Below, one piece after another: positions 34,508-42,993 of a DNA stretch of 55,617 bases (positions are counted from its first letter, which is position 1; the number at the start of each line of letters is the position of its first letter). Origin of the DNA: Acidimicrobiales bacterium (GTDB taxonomy: Bacteria > Actinomycetota > Acidimicrobiia > Acidimicrobiales > UBA8592); NCBI GenBank assembly GCA_030740795.1, contig JASLWO010000012.1, positions 1 through 55,617 of the forward strand, written 5' to 3'. Position numbers and translations under genes: made by a program. Below the pieces are notes generated by a model. It saw only the letters and a list, made by a program, of their open reading frames with translations. It was not told where the DNA came from and made no database searches.

Positions 34508-35851
34508 ATGTCGCTACATCCTAAACCGCGAAATTCGGAATCAATACGTACTGAAGACCCAGTTGAACTTTCTTCAAAAGTCATTGACGAAGCCATAGCT
34601 CATGAGCCCACTAATAGGGTCACGAATCAGTTAAGCGTGATTACTGACGACATTGCCGTAATCGAATCTTTCAGCCATATGATCGTTTTCCAAACAGATG
34701 ACGGACTTGTTTCATTTGATGCGAGCGGAGAGTCAAGTGGCTTAGCAGTCATAGACTCATTGCGTGAATGGAGAAAAGATCAGATCCACTCTTTGGTTTA
34801 CACTCATGGGCACTTAGATCATGTCGGTGGCTCTGGCGCAATCGTAGCTGATGCGGAGAAACGCGGATACCGCCACCCGACAGTTTTCGGACACGAAAAT
34901 GTGCCACATCGACTTCGCCGTTACCAACAGACAAATAACTGGAATACGCTCATAAATAGAAGGCAGTTTGGAGGCGTATCGCCCAAACATGGGATGGGGT
35001 TGACATCAAATTCACAGTTGTTTGTCCCAGAGGGAACTGCCTGGCCAGATGTCGTATACCAGGATGAAATGACATTATCAGTGGGAGGTCTCGACATTGA
35101 ATTTAAACATGGTAAGGGCGAAACCGATGATCACACCTGGGCTTGGATTCCTTCCAAAAAAACTTTGGTTACCGGAGATCTAGTCATTTGGGTCTTCCCT
35201 AATGCGGGGAACCCTCAAAAAGTTCAACGTTACCCTCTTGAATGGGCGGCTTCTCTTCGACAAATGATGACTCACGGTGCTGAACTTCTTCTACCTGCTC
35301 ATGGGTTGCCAATTTCGGGAAATAAACGAATAAATCGTGTTCTTGGTGACATAGCCGAAGTATTAGAAAAATTAGTTGCTGACACTTTAGAGTTGATGAA
35401 CAGAGGCGAGCAGTTAAACAATATTGTTCACGAGGTCAAAGTTGACAAGGAGATGCTGGAACTTCCCTGGTTGCAACCACTCTACGATGAACCTGAATTC
35501 GTCGTTCGCAACATCTGGCGGATGTATGGAGGTTGGTGGGACGCTGACCCTGCTTCATTGAAGCCATCACCGCAAAGAGTCCTAGCAGAAGAACTCGCAT
35601 TTCTTACCGGAGGAGTTGAGAAACTCGTTGAGCGCGCACAAGTTTTAGCATCAACAGGAGACCTTAGACTTGCATGCCACTTAATTGAATTTGCCGCAGA
35701 AGCCGCACCAGATGACAAAACAGTCCATGGGGCGCGATCTGAAATCTACCGTTTGAGAAGATCTAGCGAAAGTAGTTTGATGAGTAAAGGCATTTACGCT
35801 GCTGCTATGAGGGAATCCGATGAGATTGTTCAATCGGAACAGGATCAATAA
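34508..35851 (+). CDS. Alkyl-sulfatase-like MBL-fold hydrolase (intact metal motif)
   Basis: A 447-residue MBL-fold protein. The zinc motif VYTHGHLDHVGGSG is canonical (H-x-H-x-D-H), with GHENVPHRLRRYQ as in alkyl sulfatases, LLPAHGLPISGN, and a dimerisation domain YGGWWDADPASLKPSP to ~420. It resembles SdsA1-type alkyl sulfatases but ends before the C-terminal SCP2-like domain, so it is shorter than the usual ~600 residues. It could hydrolyse alkyl sulfates or a related ester. It has both metal sites, unlike the paralogue at 22806. Starts 8 bases after the enoyl-CoA hydratase; the MFS gene follows after 2 bases. No signal peptide. Confidence 0.86.
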   Translation: MSLHPKPRNSESIRTEDPVELSSKVIDEAIAHEPTNRVTNQLSVITDDIAVIESFSHMIVFQTDDGLVSFDASGESSGLAVIDSLREWRKDQIHSLVYTHGHLDHVGGSGAIVADAEKRGYRHPTVFGHENVPHRLRRYQQTNNWNTLINRRQFGGVSPKHGMGLTSNSQLFVPEGTAWPDVVYQDEMTLSVGGLDIEFKHGKGETDDHTWAWIPSKKTLVTGDLVIWVFPNAGNPQKVQRYPLEWAASLRQMMTHGAELLLPAHGLPISGNKRINRVLGDIAEVLEKLVADTLELMNRGEQLNNIVHEVKVDKEMLELPWLQPLYDEPEFVVRNIWRMYGGWWDADPASLKPSPQRVLAEELAFLTGGVEKLVERAQVLASTGDLRLACHLIEFAAEAAPDDKTVHGARSEIYRLRRSSESSLMSKGIYAAAMRESDEIVQSEQDQ

Positions 35852-35853
35852 CG

Positions 35854-37098
35854 GTGCCCGAAACTGGAGAAACTATCGGGGAAGTCCCCCAAAAAGTAAA
35901 AATACTTTTAACAGCTTCATTCTTCACTGCTCTCGCAACAGTAGGGCAAATAACGATTGTCGGGAAACAGGTTTACGATATGACCGGCAGCGAGTTAAAT
36001 CTAGGTTTGCTAGGCCTTGCAGAGTTTCTACCACTAGCTTTATTGTCTCCGTTCACGGGACCAGTCGCAGACCGGTTTGACAGGCGAAAGGTCTTTAGCA
36101 TCGCTTTGTTTGCTGAAGCGATTACATCGTTCCTCTTGTTTCTATATGTGGCTTCAGAGCCGAGTTCGGTATTGCCAATCTTTGGTTTAATAGGTCTTTT
36201 TGGTATCGCAAGAGCTTTCGCTATGCCAGCTAGCCGAGCTCTGCCGATTGATTGGGCTCCAGATGATGTCGTTGAACGAGTCGTTGCTTTAAAGTCGGTT
36301 TCATTTCAAGCAGGCATAATCGTAGGACCTGCTTTATTTGGTTTCATATTTGTCACAGGACCGGCATTTCCGTACCTAGCTGCAGTCTCTTCTTACTTAG
36401 TAGCAAATCTGCTTTTATTAACAGTTGGATCTTCAGCAATAAAGAAGTTGGGAACAACCGGTGGCAGGCAAGCATTTCGTGACGCTCTCGAAGGGCTTAG
36501 ATTTATTAAGAAAAGCCCAGTTCTTTATGGAGCGATCTCCCTCGATCTTGTAGCTGTTCTTTTCGGAGGCGCTGTAGCACTGCTTCCTGCTATTGCTGAG
36601 GATCGACTTGGTGTCGGAGCGGTCGGCCTAGGTTGGCTACGTGCTGGCGTTGGGATAGGAGCTACTGTAGTTGCGGTAACCCTTTCGGTGCGGCCACTTA
36701 GGAGCCATATTGGAAAATCGTTACTTACAGCCGTAGCTGTTTTTGGCTGCGGAACAATTGTTCTTGGTCTATCAACCAATTTCGTTATTGCTTTCATAGC
36801 TCTGATGGTTCTCTCCGGAGCAGATGCAGTGTCGGTATATATACGTGCAAGTCTTGTCCCATTAGCCACCCCAGAACAAATGCGGGGAAGAGTATTAGCA
36901 GTAGAAGGGGTTTTCATTGGCGCCTCAAATGAACTAGGTGCAGTAGAGTCTGGTTTAACTGCAGCGGCATTCGGACTCGTTGGAGCAATCCTCTTCGGAG
37001 GAGTCGGGACATTGGCAGTAGTTGTAATCTGGTGGCGATTTTTCCCAGCTTTAAGGGATGTGAAGGATTTCTCAGAAGTGAAACCAGATTCAAGGTAA
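35854..37098 (+). CDS. MFS transporter (MFS_3/EntS-like exporter family)
   Basis: A 414-residue membrane protein rich in hydrophobic segments. After loop 2 the motif GPVADRFDRRKVFS matches the MFS signature, and EQMRGRVLAVEGVFIGASNELGAVESG matches MFS_3 exporters such as EntS. Such pumps export siderophores, drugs or metabolites using the proton gradient. Start is GTG 35854, two bases after the preceding TAA, so it is almost certainly co-translated with the MBL hydrolase and may move its substrate or product. The 3' end converges on the esterase stop with a 5-base gap. Confidence 0.9.
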   Translation: MPETGETIGEVPQKVKILLTASFFTALATVGQITIVGKQVYDMTGSELNLGLLGLAEFLPLALLSPFTGPVADRFDRRKVFSIALFAEAITSFLLFLYVASEPSSVLPIFGLIGLFGIARAFAMPASRALPIDWAPDDVVERVVALKSVSFQAGIIVGPALFGFIFVTGPAFPYLAAVSSYLVANLLLLTVGSSAIKKLGTTGGRQAFRDALEGLRFIKKSPVLYGAISLDLVAVLFGGAVALLPAIAEDRLGVGAVGLGWLRAGVGIGATVVAVTLSVRPLRSHIGKSLLTAVAVFGCGTIVLGLSTNFVIAFIALMVLSGADAVSVYIRASLVPLATPEQMRGRVLAVEGVFIGASNELGAVESGLTAAAFGLVGAILFGGVGTLAVVVIWWRFFPALRDVKDFSEVKPDSR

Positions 37099-37103
37099 CT
37101 CTC

Positions 37104-38069
37104 TTAAGCAAGGATTTCTGAAAACCACGCGTCTCGCCGTTCCATGAACAACTCTATGTACGGGGAAGGGAACCAAGTGAAGGCATGGGGTGCTCTTGGA
37201 AAAATATCAATTTCGCAACTATTCCCAGCGACGCGCCACCGATTTGCTAGAAACAATGTGTCATCAAGCAGGTGATCAGAAGAACCAACACAGAAATATG
37301 CTGGCACAAGTTCCCTCAAATCAGCATATGTAGGAGAAACAGAAGGATCACGACGGTCTTCTAAGCCCATCCCCGGAAGATACAATTCCACCATAAGCTC
37401 AATTATTTCTGGGGATAGAACATCAAAATCATCAGTAATTGGACGCTTCCCAAGCTGAGACGGTGATTGGCTCCAATCAAAAACACCAAAGACAAGATTT
37501 GCTCCTAGAAATCGATTTACTGCTGCGGCACCCCCTGATTCTTTTACCCGAAGCAATGTCAACGCGGCGAGGTAAGCTCCAGCTGATTCTCCACCGATCA
37601 ATAAATTCTCAGTTCCGAATTTGGCTACACTATTTTCCAATAACCATGTGGCTACAGCGAAACAATCATCAGGACCTGCCGGGAATGGGAACTCTGGAGC
37701 GAGCCGGTAATCAACTGAAACTACCGATAGATCAAACGCATTAGATAAGTGACGGTTCTCTACATCCGCTATAGAGGCACTCCCAGTAACCATTCCACCC
37801 CCATGAAAGTGTAAGTACACTCCCTGAGACTTTGTATTTGGAATCATTACGCGACAAGGAACGCCATTTATTTCAATCTCTTCAACGTGCTCATCTAGAG
37901 CAACCGGAGCCGTGGCAAGGTTTTCTCGTATCTGATTGACGTAACCTGCTGCTGAAAGAGATGGACTTGTCGAATCATTACTGGTTTCAACAGGAGAGGA
38001 TTGAAACTCTTTTAGTAATTTTTGAAGTTCATCACCATGTCTATCCCAATCCTTAGGCCAAAGATTCAT
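37104..38069 (-). CDS. Alpha/beta-hydrolase, HSL-family esterase
   Basis: A ~321-residue hydrolase. LHFHGGGMVTGS is the oxyanion HGGG motif, GGESAGAYLAALTLL carries the nucleophile serine in GESAG, and later DHLLDDTLF and FPRAPHAF supply the Asp and His. This set defines the hormone-sensitive-lipase family of esterases acting on short-chain esters. I start at ATG 38067-38069, where AAGGGAG lies 5 bases ahead. An upstream in-frame ATG (38186) would add a His-rich segment unlike a lipase N-terminus and run into the divergent gene. No signal peptide; cytoplasmic. Confidence 0.9.
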   Translation of the reverse strand: MNLWPKDWDRHGDELQKLLKEFQSSPVETSNDSTSPSLSAAGYVNQIRENLATAPVALDEHVEEIEINGVPCRVMIPNTKSQGVYLHFHGGGMVTGSASIADVENRHLSNAFDLSVVSVDYRLAPEFPFPAGPDDCFAVATWLLENSVAKFGTENLLIGGESAGAYLAALTLLRVKESGGAAAVNRFLGANLVFGVFDWSQSPSQLGKRPITDDFDVLSPEIIELMVELYLPGMGLEDRRDPSVSPTYADLRELVPAYFCVGSSDHLLDDTLFLANRWRVAGNSCEIDIFPRAPHAFTWFPSPYIELFMERRDAWFSEILA

Positions 38070-38173
38070 AGCTCTCCCTTCTTTGGCTATTCTTTCAAAT
38101 TTAAAGTGATTAGAGAAATCATGTCTATGGAAGTATTGCACGAAATGGCACAGGGTAGTGGCAGAATGTGCAT

Positions 38174-38728
38174 ATGGATGACTCATCAGAGGAACAAAGC
38201 AGCCCCATGTCTTTATCCGACTCAGCTATGTGGTCATTTTTCATTCAAGAACTAAGCGATAAAGAGTTAAGTCAATTGCAGATAGAAATGCAAAATGAGG
38301 TTAGGCGTAGGGCTATTCAATCTGGTGACCACGATGCCATCATAAAACAGGCATTTGAAATAGGGTTTGGACGATCAGGGTTAGGGGTAATGCCGTGGAT
38401 CGAAGGCCAATTAATTATTTGCCCCGGAGCTCTGATTTCAAGAAATCCAGCAAATCATCGTTGCCGTTTCGTAAGTATCAATGAAGAATGGGTTTGGCAG
38501 TCAGGGTATTTAATTACTGAGACCAAACGCCCTAGCCCCGGAACTGATAAGGGATTCCGAGCGATAGCGCTGGTCCCTGTGATTGAAGGATTAGAGATTG
38601 ATATTGTGAGCGGGAAAATGCAATCTGGCCAGCACCGCGCAGAAAAAGTTATTTCATTCGAAATCTTAGAGGGGAAACTTTCAGAAGTAAGTCAGCGCGT
38701 AATCCCTATTGATGGGATGCACCATTAG
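38174..38728 (+). CDS. Hypothetical protein of unknown family
   Basis: A ~184-residue acidic-to-neutral protein I do not recognise by name. It has an N-terminal charged helix (ELSDKELSQLQIEMQNEVRRR), then FEIGFGRSGLGVMPWIEGQLIICPG, a beta-rich middle with HRCRFVSINEEWVWQSG, and ALVPVIEGLEIDIVSG. The conserved look of the Cys/Trp-rich middle makes it a credible gene; I recall similar hypothetical proteins in actinobacteria but no function. No transmembrane segment. The ATG at 38174 is chosen over an in-frame GTG at 38168; neither has a good ribosome-binding site. It diverges from the esterase and converges on the selenoprotein gene with a 5-base gap. Confidence 0.65.
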   Translation: MDDSSEEQSSPMSLSDSAMWSFFIQELSDKELSQLQIEMQNEVRRRAIQSGDHDAIIKQAFEIGFGRSGLGVMPWIEGQLIICPGALISRNPANHRCRFVSINEEWVWQSGYLITETKRPSPGTDKGFRAIALVPVIEGLEIDIVSGKMQSGQHRAEKVISFEILEGKLSEVSQRVIPIDGMHH

Positions 38729-38733
38729 TAGGC

Positions 38734-39768
38734 CTAGGCTGTGGTTCTTGGAATTCCATGGAACGGGGAACCAGCATCTTGGTATTTCTGATACAGCTCA
38801 AAGAATTCTTCACCAAATGGATCTCCACCACGCAAAGGCATGCTCGCCCGAACAATAGTGAAATCAAGTGGAGCAAGTTCGGCTGCTTTATCAAAATGTA
38901 TGTCCGCTTCGCTTAGTTGGTTTTCTCGCCTTAGATGAACTGCGAGCCTGAAATGAAGTCTGGCTTGAATTTCCTCTTCAGATAGATCAGGAACAACATA
39001 GGAAGCATCTTCTGGTAGAGCGCCATCATGCACCCAGTCTCGGACCTGTTGCATATGAGTTTCTCGGCTAACGCCAGTTATTTCTGTAAAAGTGTCGGTT
39101 CCAAATTCACTTGCTGCAGGCCGAGAAATCATTCCTGTTTCATCTACCCAAATTACGGAAGGGACATTACTTATTGCGTATAGCTCAGTAAGAATATGGT
39201 CTTTGTCCATAAGAACCGGATAGGTAGTGCCTTTTGATAGTTCCTGTATAGCTTCTATGTTTTCGTCTATAGCTACTGCTATGACCATGAAATCTTGATC
39301 GGAAAGTTCTTCGTGGAGTTCCTGCCAACCTGGCAGGTCAAATGCGCACCCTCACCAGCTAGAAAATGCTACAAGGAGACGCTTTTTCCCAGTCCAGTCC
39401 GACATGGATCGGTCAACTCCTGAGATATCAGAAAGCGTGAAATTCGGGGCAACTCGGTCTTTCAATGCTTTTGACCGCACATCGTGTGCTTGGCCAATTG
39501 TAATCATGCCAACCTCAGGTGCAGAAAGGCTGGGATGGCCAACGAGGGTAGCTGCCTCTTCGAGATTTAAGTAGTCGCCTTCGCCGAAATTAATGCTATT
39601 TCCAATGGGGATACACGCATCATTTTTGCAGAGGCCTTCAGGTTTGACTTGCCACCCTAGGACAGTCTCAAGATCTTCAGGGGTTACGTAAGGTTCGCCC
39701 TCTACCCAAGATCCCTTCACTACGGTTGCTTTATCCGCTAGAACAACAATTTCACTCGTTTCACCCAT
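38734..39768 (-). CDS. Probable selenocysteine-containing redoxin (UGC motif) with internal UGA
   Basis: Two open segments in the same frame are split by one TGA at 39352-39354. Reading it as selenocysteine gives a 344-residue protein. Residues ~1-105 form an unnamed domain with a Cys pair (C47, C52 in GLCKNDACIP). A thioredoxin-like domain (~106-250) has VAPNFTLSD and LVAFSSW-U139-G-C141, followed by DLPGWQELHEEL, and NVPSVIWVDETG marks the cis-Pro strand. A C-terminal helical TPR-like region covers ~255-344. The UGA sits exactly where redoxins carry the peroxidatic/resolving Cys, and it continues in frame to TAG at 38734. A SECIS-like hairpin follows. GGAGG precedes the ATG, and the gene starts 2 bases after the acyl-CoA dehydrogenase. 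No signal peptide. Alternative: a sequencing or nonsense lesion. Confidence 0.82.
39321..39337 (-). promoter_or_regulatory. Candidate bacterial SECIS hairpin
   Basis: Read on the minus strand: CCTGCC-AGGTT-GGCAGG, a perfect 6-bp GC-rich stem with a 5-nt loop containing GGU. It starts 14 nt after the UGA, and the loop begins 20 nt after it. Bacterial SECIS elements that recruit SelB lie inside the coding region just after UGA, with a short stem and a GGU/GG-containing apical loop at about this distance. The element also encodes conserved protein (DLPGWQ). Confidence 0.7.
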
Positions 39769-39770
39769 TT

Positions 39771-41567
39771 TTACCTCCGGAGGGTTTCAGGCGAGATCGC
39801 GAAAAGCGAACTCGCCCCACTTGTAGCAGAGGATAACAGTCCAGTTACCTGTGGCAGCAGCTGTTGGCCAAAGAATTTCGCAGTTTCAATTTTTGCAAGG
39901 CAGAAATCCTCTTTTCCTGAATTGTCTGAAAGTAGTTTCTGAGCGGCAAGGGCTGATTTAGCCATAAGCCAACCACCCACAGTTGTTCCGAACATGCGCA
40001 GGTAAGGGGTTGCACCTGCAAGTCCTTCATCAGTGCTTCCGCCCCCGTTTTGTAAAAGCCATTCGCTAGCTAATTTGAGGCTTTCATTCGCTGCCTTTAG
40101 AGGCTCTCCGATTTCTTCTAAATCATTTTCCATGAGAGCCGTTACAGTTTCATCAATTTGGGTAAGTAGTTCAAAGACGACTTCACCGTTGCGCATACTT
40201 AATTTACGACCAACAAGGTCAATTGCTTGAATCCCATTAGTGCCTTCATAAATCCCGGCAATTCTGATATCTCGGTAATGTTGAGCTGCTCCTGTTTCCT
40301 CAACAAAGCCCATTCCTCCATGAATCTGGATTCCCAAACTTGTCATCTCATTACCTAGATCCGTGCACCAGCCTTTCGAAAGAGGAGTTAGAAGATCAGT
40401 TAATTCTCTTCCTTGCTCTCGCTCAGATTCGTCTGGGTGATTGTGGGCGATGTCAATGGCTTTTGCGTTCAGGTAGACCAAGCACCGCATAGCCTCAATG
40501 TAGGCTTTCATTGTCATCAACATTCGGCGCACATCAGGGTGCTCAATTATTAAGGCAGATTCTCCCTTTGGAGTGTCGGCATGCCTTCCTTGGCGTCTTT
40601 CCAAGGCGTACTCTAAAGCTTGTTGATATGCACGGTCAGCAACAGCTAGTCCTTCTAAACCAACGGCAAGACGTGCTTGGTTCATCATGGTGAACATGTA
40701 TCGCATTCCAGAATTCTCATCGCCTACTAGGTAACCCTTTGCCCCTCCATTGTCTCCAAATTGCAAAACGCAGGTAGGCGACGCGTGGATACCAAGTTTG
40801 TGTTCAATGGAAAGACATTTCACGTCGTTTTCTTCGCCCAAACTGCCATCATCATTCACAATGAATTTCGGGACTACGAAGAGGCTGATACCTTTCGTTC
40901 CAACGGGAGCATCAGGTGTTCTAGCTAAGACAAGGTGAATAATATTTTCGGTTAGATCGTGTTCACCCCAAGTGATGAATATTTTTTGGCCGCTAATAAG
41001 GTATGTTCCATCTTGTTGCAACTCTGCTCTCGTTGTGAGAGCCCCAACATCAGATCCTGCTTGCGGTTCGGTGAGATTCATCGTCCCTGCCCATTCACCG
41101 GTAATTAATTTCGGCAACCAAGCCAATTTCTGGTCTGAATCTCCATGTGCTGAAAGCGCATGTATAGACCCTTGCGTCAGCATAGGGTTCAGCGAAAGCG
41201 CCATGTTGGCTGCTGTAAGCATCTCGGTTACAGCGATTCCGACTAGCCACGGGAACCCTCCACCACCGTATTCGGGGTCGAAACTAATCGCGCCCCAGCC
41301 CGCATCAACATATTGGGCGTATGCCTCTTTAAAGCCGGTAGGGGTGGATACGGAGCCATCTTGGTTTAGTGAACTTCCTTCCAAGTCTCCTGTTCTATTT
41401 GTTGGGGAGATTACCTCATTGAAGAACCGACTAGCTTCGTCAAGAATATCATCAAGGGATTCAAGGCCGATATCAGAGAAAGGTGGGAAATTAGCTAGAG
41501 AGGCAACATCAACAACTTCCTTAAGCGCGAATTTCATATCGTCTAATGGAGGAGAGTATTCACTCAT
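39771..41567 (-). CDS. Acyl-CoA dehydrogenase, large type with C-terminal extension
   Basis: A 598-residue flavoprotein of the ~600-residue acyl-CoA dehydrogenase group. MNLTEPQAGSDVGALTTRA and ISGQKIFITWGEHDL form the FAD/substrate loops, HGGMGFVEETGAAQHYRD precedes the catalytic Glu in GIYEGTNGIQAIDLVGRK, and the tail (~470-598) is the helical Acyl-CoA_dh_C domain. Such enzymes oxidise long-chain or 3-methylthiopropanoyl-type (DmdC) acyl-CoAs; DmdC identity is possible in marine bacteria but not proven by sequence. Two bases separate it from the selenoprotein, suggesting co-translation. The spacer 41568-41753 (185 bases) upstream shows no gene and presumably holds promoters. Confidence 0.92.
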   Translation of the reverse strand: MSEYSPPLDDMKFALKEVVDVASLANFPPFSDIGLESLDDILDEASRFFNEVISPTNRTGDLEGSSLNQDGSVSTPTGFKEAYAQYVDAGWGAISFDPEYGGGGFPWLVGIAVTEMLTAANMALSLNPMLTQGSIHALSAHGDSDQKLAWLPKLITGEWAGTMNLTEPQAGSDVGALTTRAELQQDGTYLISGQKIFITWGEHDLTENIIHLVLARTPDAPVGTKGISLFVVPKFIVNDDGSLGEENDVKCLSIEHKLGIHASPTCVLQFGDNGGAKGYLVGDENSGMRYMFTMMNQARLAVGLEGLAVADRAYQQALEYALERRQGRHADTPKGESALIIEHPDVRRMLMTMKAYIEAMRCLVYLNAKAIDIAHNHPDESEREQGRELTDLLTPLSKGWCTDLGNEMTSLGIQIHGGMGFVEETGAAQHYRDIRIAGIYEGTNGIQAIDLVGRKLSMRNGEVVFELLTQIDETVTALMENDLEEIGEPLKAANESLKLASEWLLQNGGGSTDEGLAGATPYLRMFGTTVGGWLMAKSALAAQKLLSDNSGKEDFCLAKIETAKFFGQQLLPQVTGLLSSATSGASSLFAISPETLRR

Positions 41568-41753
41568 AGATCCCTTTCTAAAAACTAATAAATAGAAACT
41601 AGTTCTTTACTGATGCTACCCACACGACTCGTACCCCGACTCGTTGAAGCAATAATTTCTTTGTTCCTAATCTGGTAGGAAACTGACTGGGCTTTGTGAG
41701 CGTGTCATCATGTGATAATGAAGTTACTTAGTTTCGTTGGATCGGGGAGATAG

Positions 41754-42029
41754 GTGAGTTCTGACTCAGAGGGTGAATGTGTTCACGATGTAAAGGTGTT
41801 TGATTCAGGGAATTTCTTAGGTTTTCTTTCTCTATCGGTGGATAAAGACGAAGTTTTAAATATTGGCTCGTGGAAGGGGCAGATCCTGGGTTCAGATTAT
41901 CTGGTTTGGGGACTTAACCATAGAAAAGTAGTTTTGCAATTTGAAGATGGCGCAGAAGCATCAGTTGTTGTTCGTTCAGGCGGACGTGTCGTACCTGCCG
42001 AGGACGGGATAGAGGCCCCTAATCGTTAA
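41754..42029 (+). CDS. Small hypothetical protein
   Basis: A 91-residue protein not recognised. It has a beta-rich composition (LGFLSLSVDKDEVLNIGSW, YLVWGLNHRKVVLQFEDG) and a terminal RSGGRVVPAEDG. Start is GTG 41754 with GGGGAG about 6 bases upstream. Its last 11 bases overlap the 3' end of the convergent GTPase gene. It is supported by the ribosome-binding site and protein-like composition only, so a spurious frame is possible. Confidence 0.45.
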   Translation: MSSDSEGECVHDVKVFDSGNFLGFLSLSVDKDEVLNIGSWKGQILGSDYLVWGLNHRKVVLQFEDGAEASVVVRSGGRVVPAEDGIEAPNR

Positions 42030-42993
42030 GAATCGAATTTACGATCAATTTAGCTGCTTCCGCCGGAGAGATTACACGGTTAAGGACGGCTTCAATATTT
42101 GCTATACCAAGATCGGTTTCAAGAACTTCTTTAGCGTTAGAACCAATTAGTATTTCAATACGATTCTGTATTTCCATCAGTATCCGTTGTTTCTGTCGGA
42201 TCTTGATAGATCCAGATTTCTTAAGGTGCTCAGCGTGGCCCTTAATTGCTTTTAAAGTTTCTTCAGAACCTGTTCCTTCTAGAGAGTTAGCCATGATAAT
42301 GGGGGGTCGGTAACCGGTTTTTTCTTCTAAACCGGAAACGTGCCCCAGATCAAGCATCAGTTCTAGATCCCTTCTGGCATCATTCGCCCCAGGTCTATCT
42401 GCTTTGTTAACAACAAAAATGTCAGCGACTTCAAGGAGCCCCGCTTTATTTGCCTGTACAGCATCTCCCATCCCAGGTGTTACCACAACAACTGTAGTGT
42501 CAGCTGTTCCTGCGACATCTACTTCAACTTGGCCCACACCGACCGTTTCAATAATCACGGGGTTGTATCCAACAGCGTCAAAGATTTGAATTGCTGCCGG
42601 AACCGCTAGAGCCAAACCTCCTGAGTGGCCTCGTGTAGCCATGGAACGAATAAAGCAATCTTCACCTGCTAAATCATCCATTCTGATTCGGTCACCAAGA
42701 ATAGCTCCTCCAGTTAAAGGAGAAGAAGGGTCAACTGCGAGGACGGCGGTTTTATAGCCAGTCTTTGAAAATAAATCAATAAGCCTTCCTGTTAATGTTG
42801 ATTTTCCTGATCCTGGAGCTCCTGTAACACCAACTACATGCGCACTTCCCGCTTTTTGGTGGGCGAGCCCAGCAACAGTATCCGCTGTTTCACCTCCGCG
42901 TTCTATGATAGTCAATAGCTTTCCCAAACTCCTTCTCTCACCAGATAACGCACTCTTAAAAAGCTGAGGGATGGGTTCTTGGGAAGAATTCAC
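42019..42993 (-). CDS. meaB: MeaB/ArgK-type GTPase chaperone of B12-dependent acyl-CoA mutase
   Basis: A 324-residue G3E-family GTPase. GVTGAPGSGKSTLTGRLID is the P-loop, AVLAVDPSSPLTGGAILGDRIRM the MeaB signature, ETVGVGQVEVDVAGTAD the switch/Walker B region and FVVNKADRPGAND the guanine-specificity NKxD. MeaB proteins gate loading of adenosylcobalamin and protect the mutase from inactivation. The gene overlaps the B12-binding subunit by 4 bases and lies next to the large subunit, giving a complete three-gene mutase module. All nucleotide motifs are intact. Confidence 0.95.
   Translation of the reverse strand: MNSSQEPIPQLFKSALSGERRSLGKLLTIIERGGETADTVAGLAHQKAGSAHVVGVTGAPGSGKSTLTGRLIDLFSKTGYKTAVLAVDPSSPLTGGAILGDRIRMDDLAGEDCFIRSMATRGHSGGLALAVPAAIQIFDAVGYNPVIIETVGVGQVEVDVAGTADTTVVVVTPGMGDAVQANKAGLLEVADIFVVNKADRPGANDARRDLELMLDLGHVSGLEEKTGYRPPIIMANSLEGTGSEETLKAIKGHAEHLKKSGSIKIRQKQRILMEIQNRIEILIGSNAKEVLETDLGIANIEAVLNRVISPAEAAKLIVNSILND

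Noticed and set aside
38070-38186. Longer start for the esterase
   Set aside because: The added segment is His/Phe-rich with no ribosome-binding site and overlaps the divergent gene. ATG 38069 has AAGGGAG.
39352-39354. Frameshift or plain premature stop splitting two small redoxin genes
   Set aside because: Both halves are in the same frame, the join restores a redoxin core, and the next 20 nt hold a SECIS-like stem. A second start (ATG at 39286-39288) has no ribosome-binding site.
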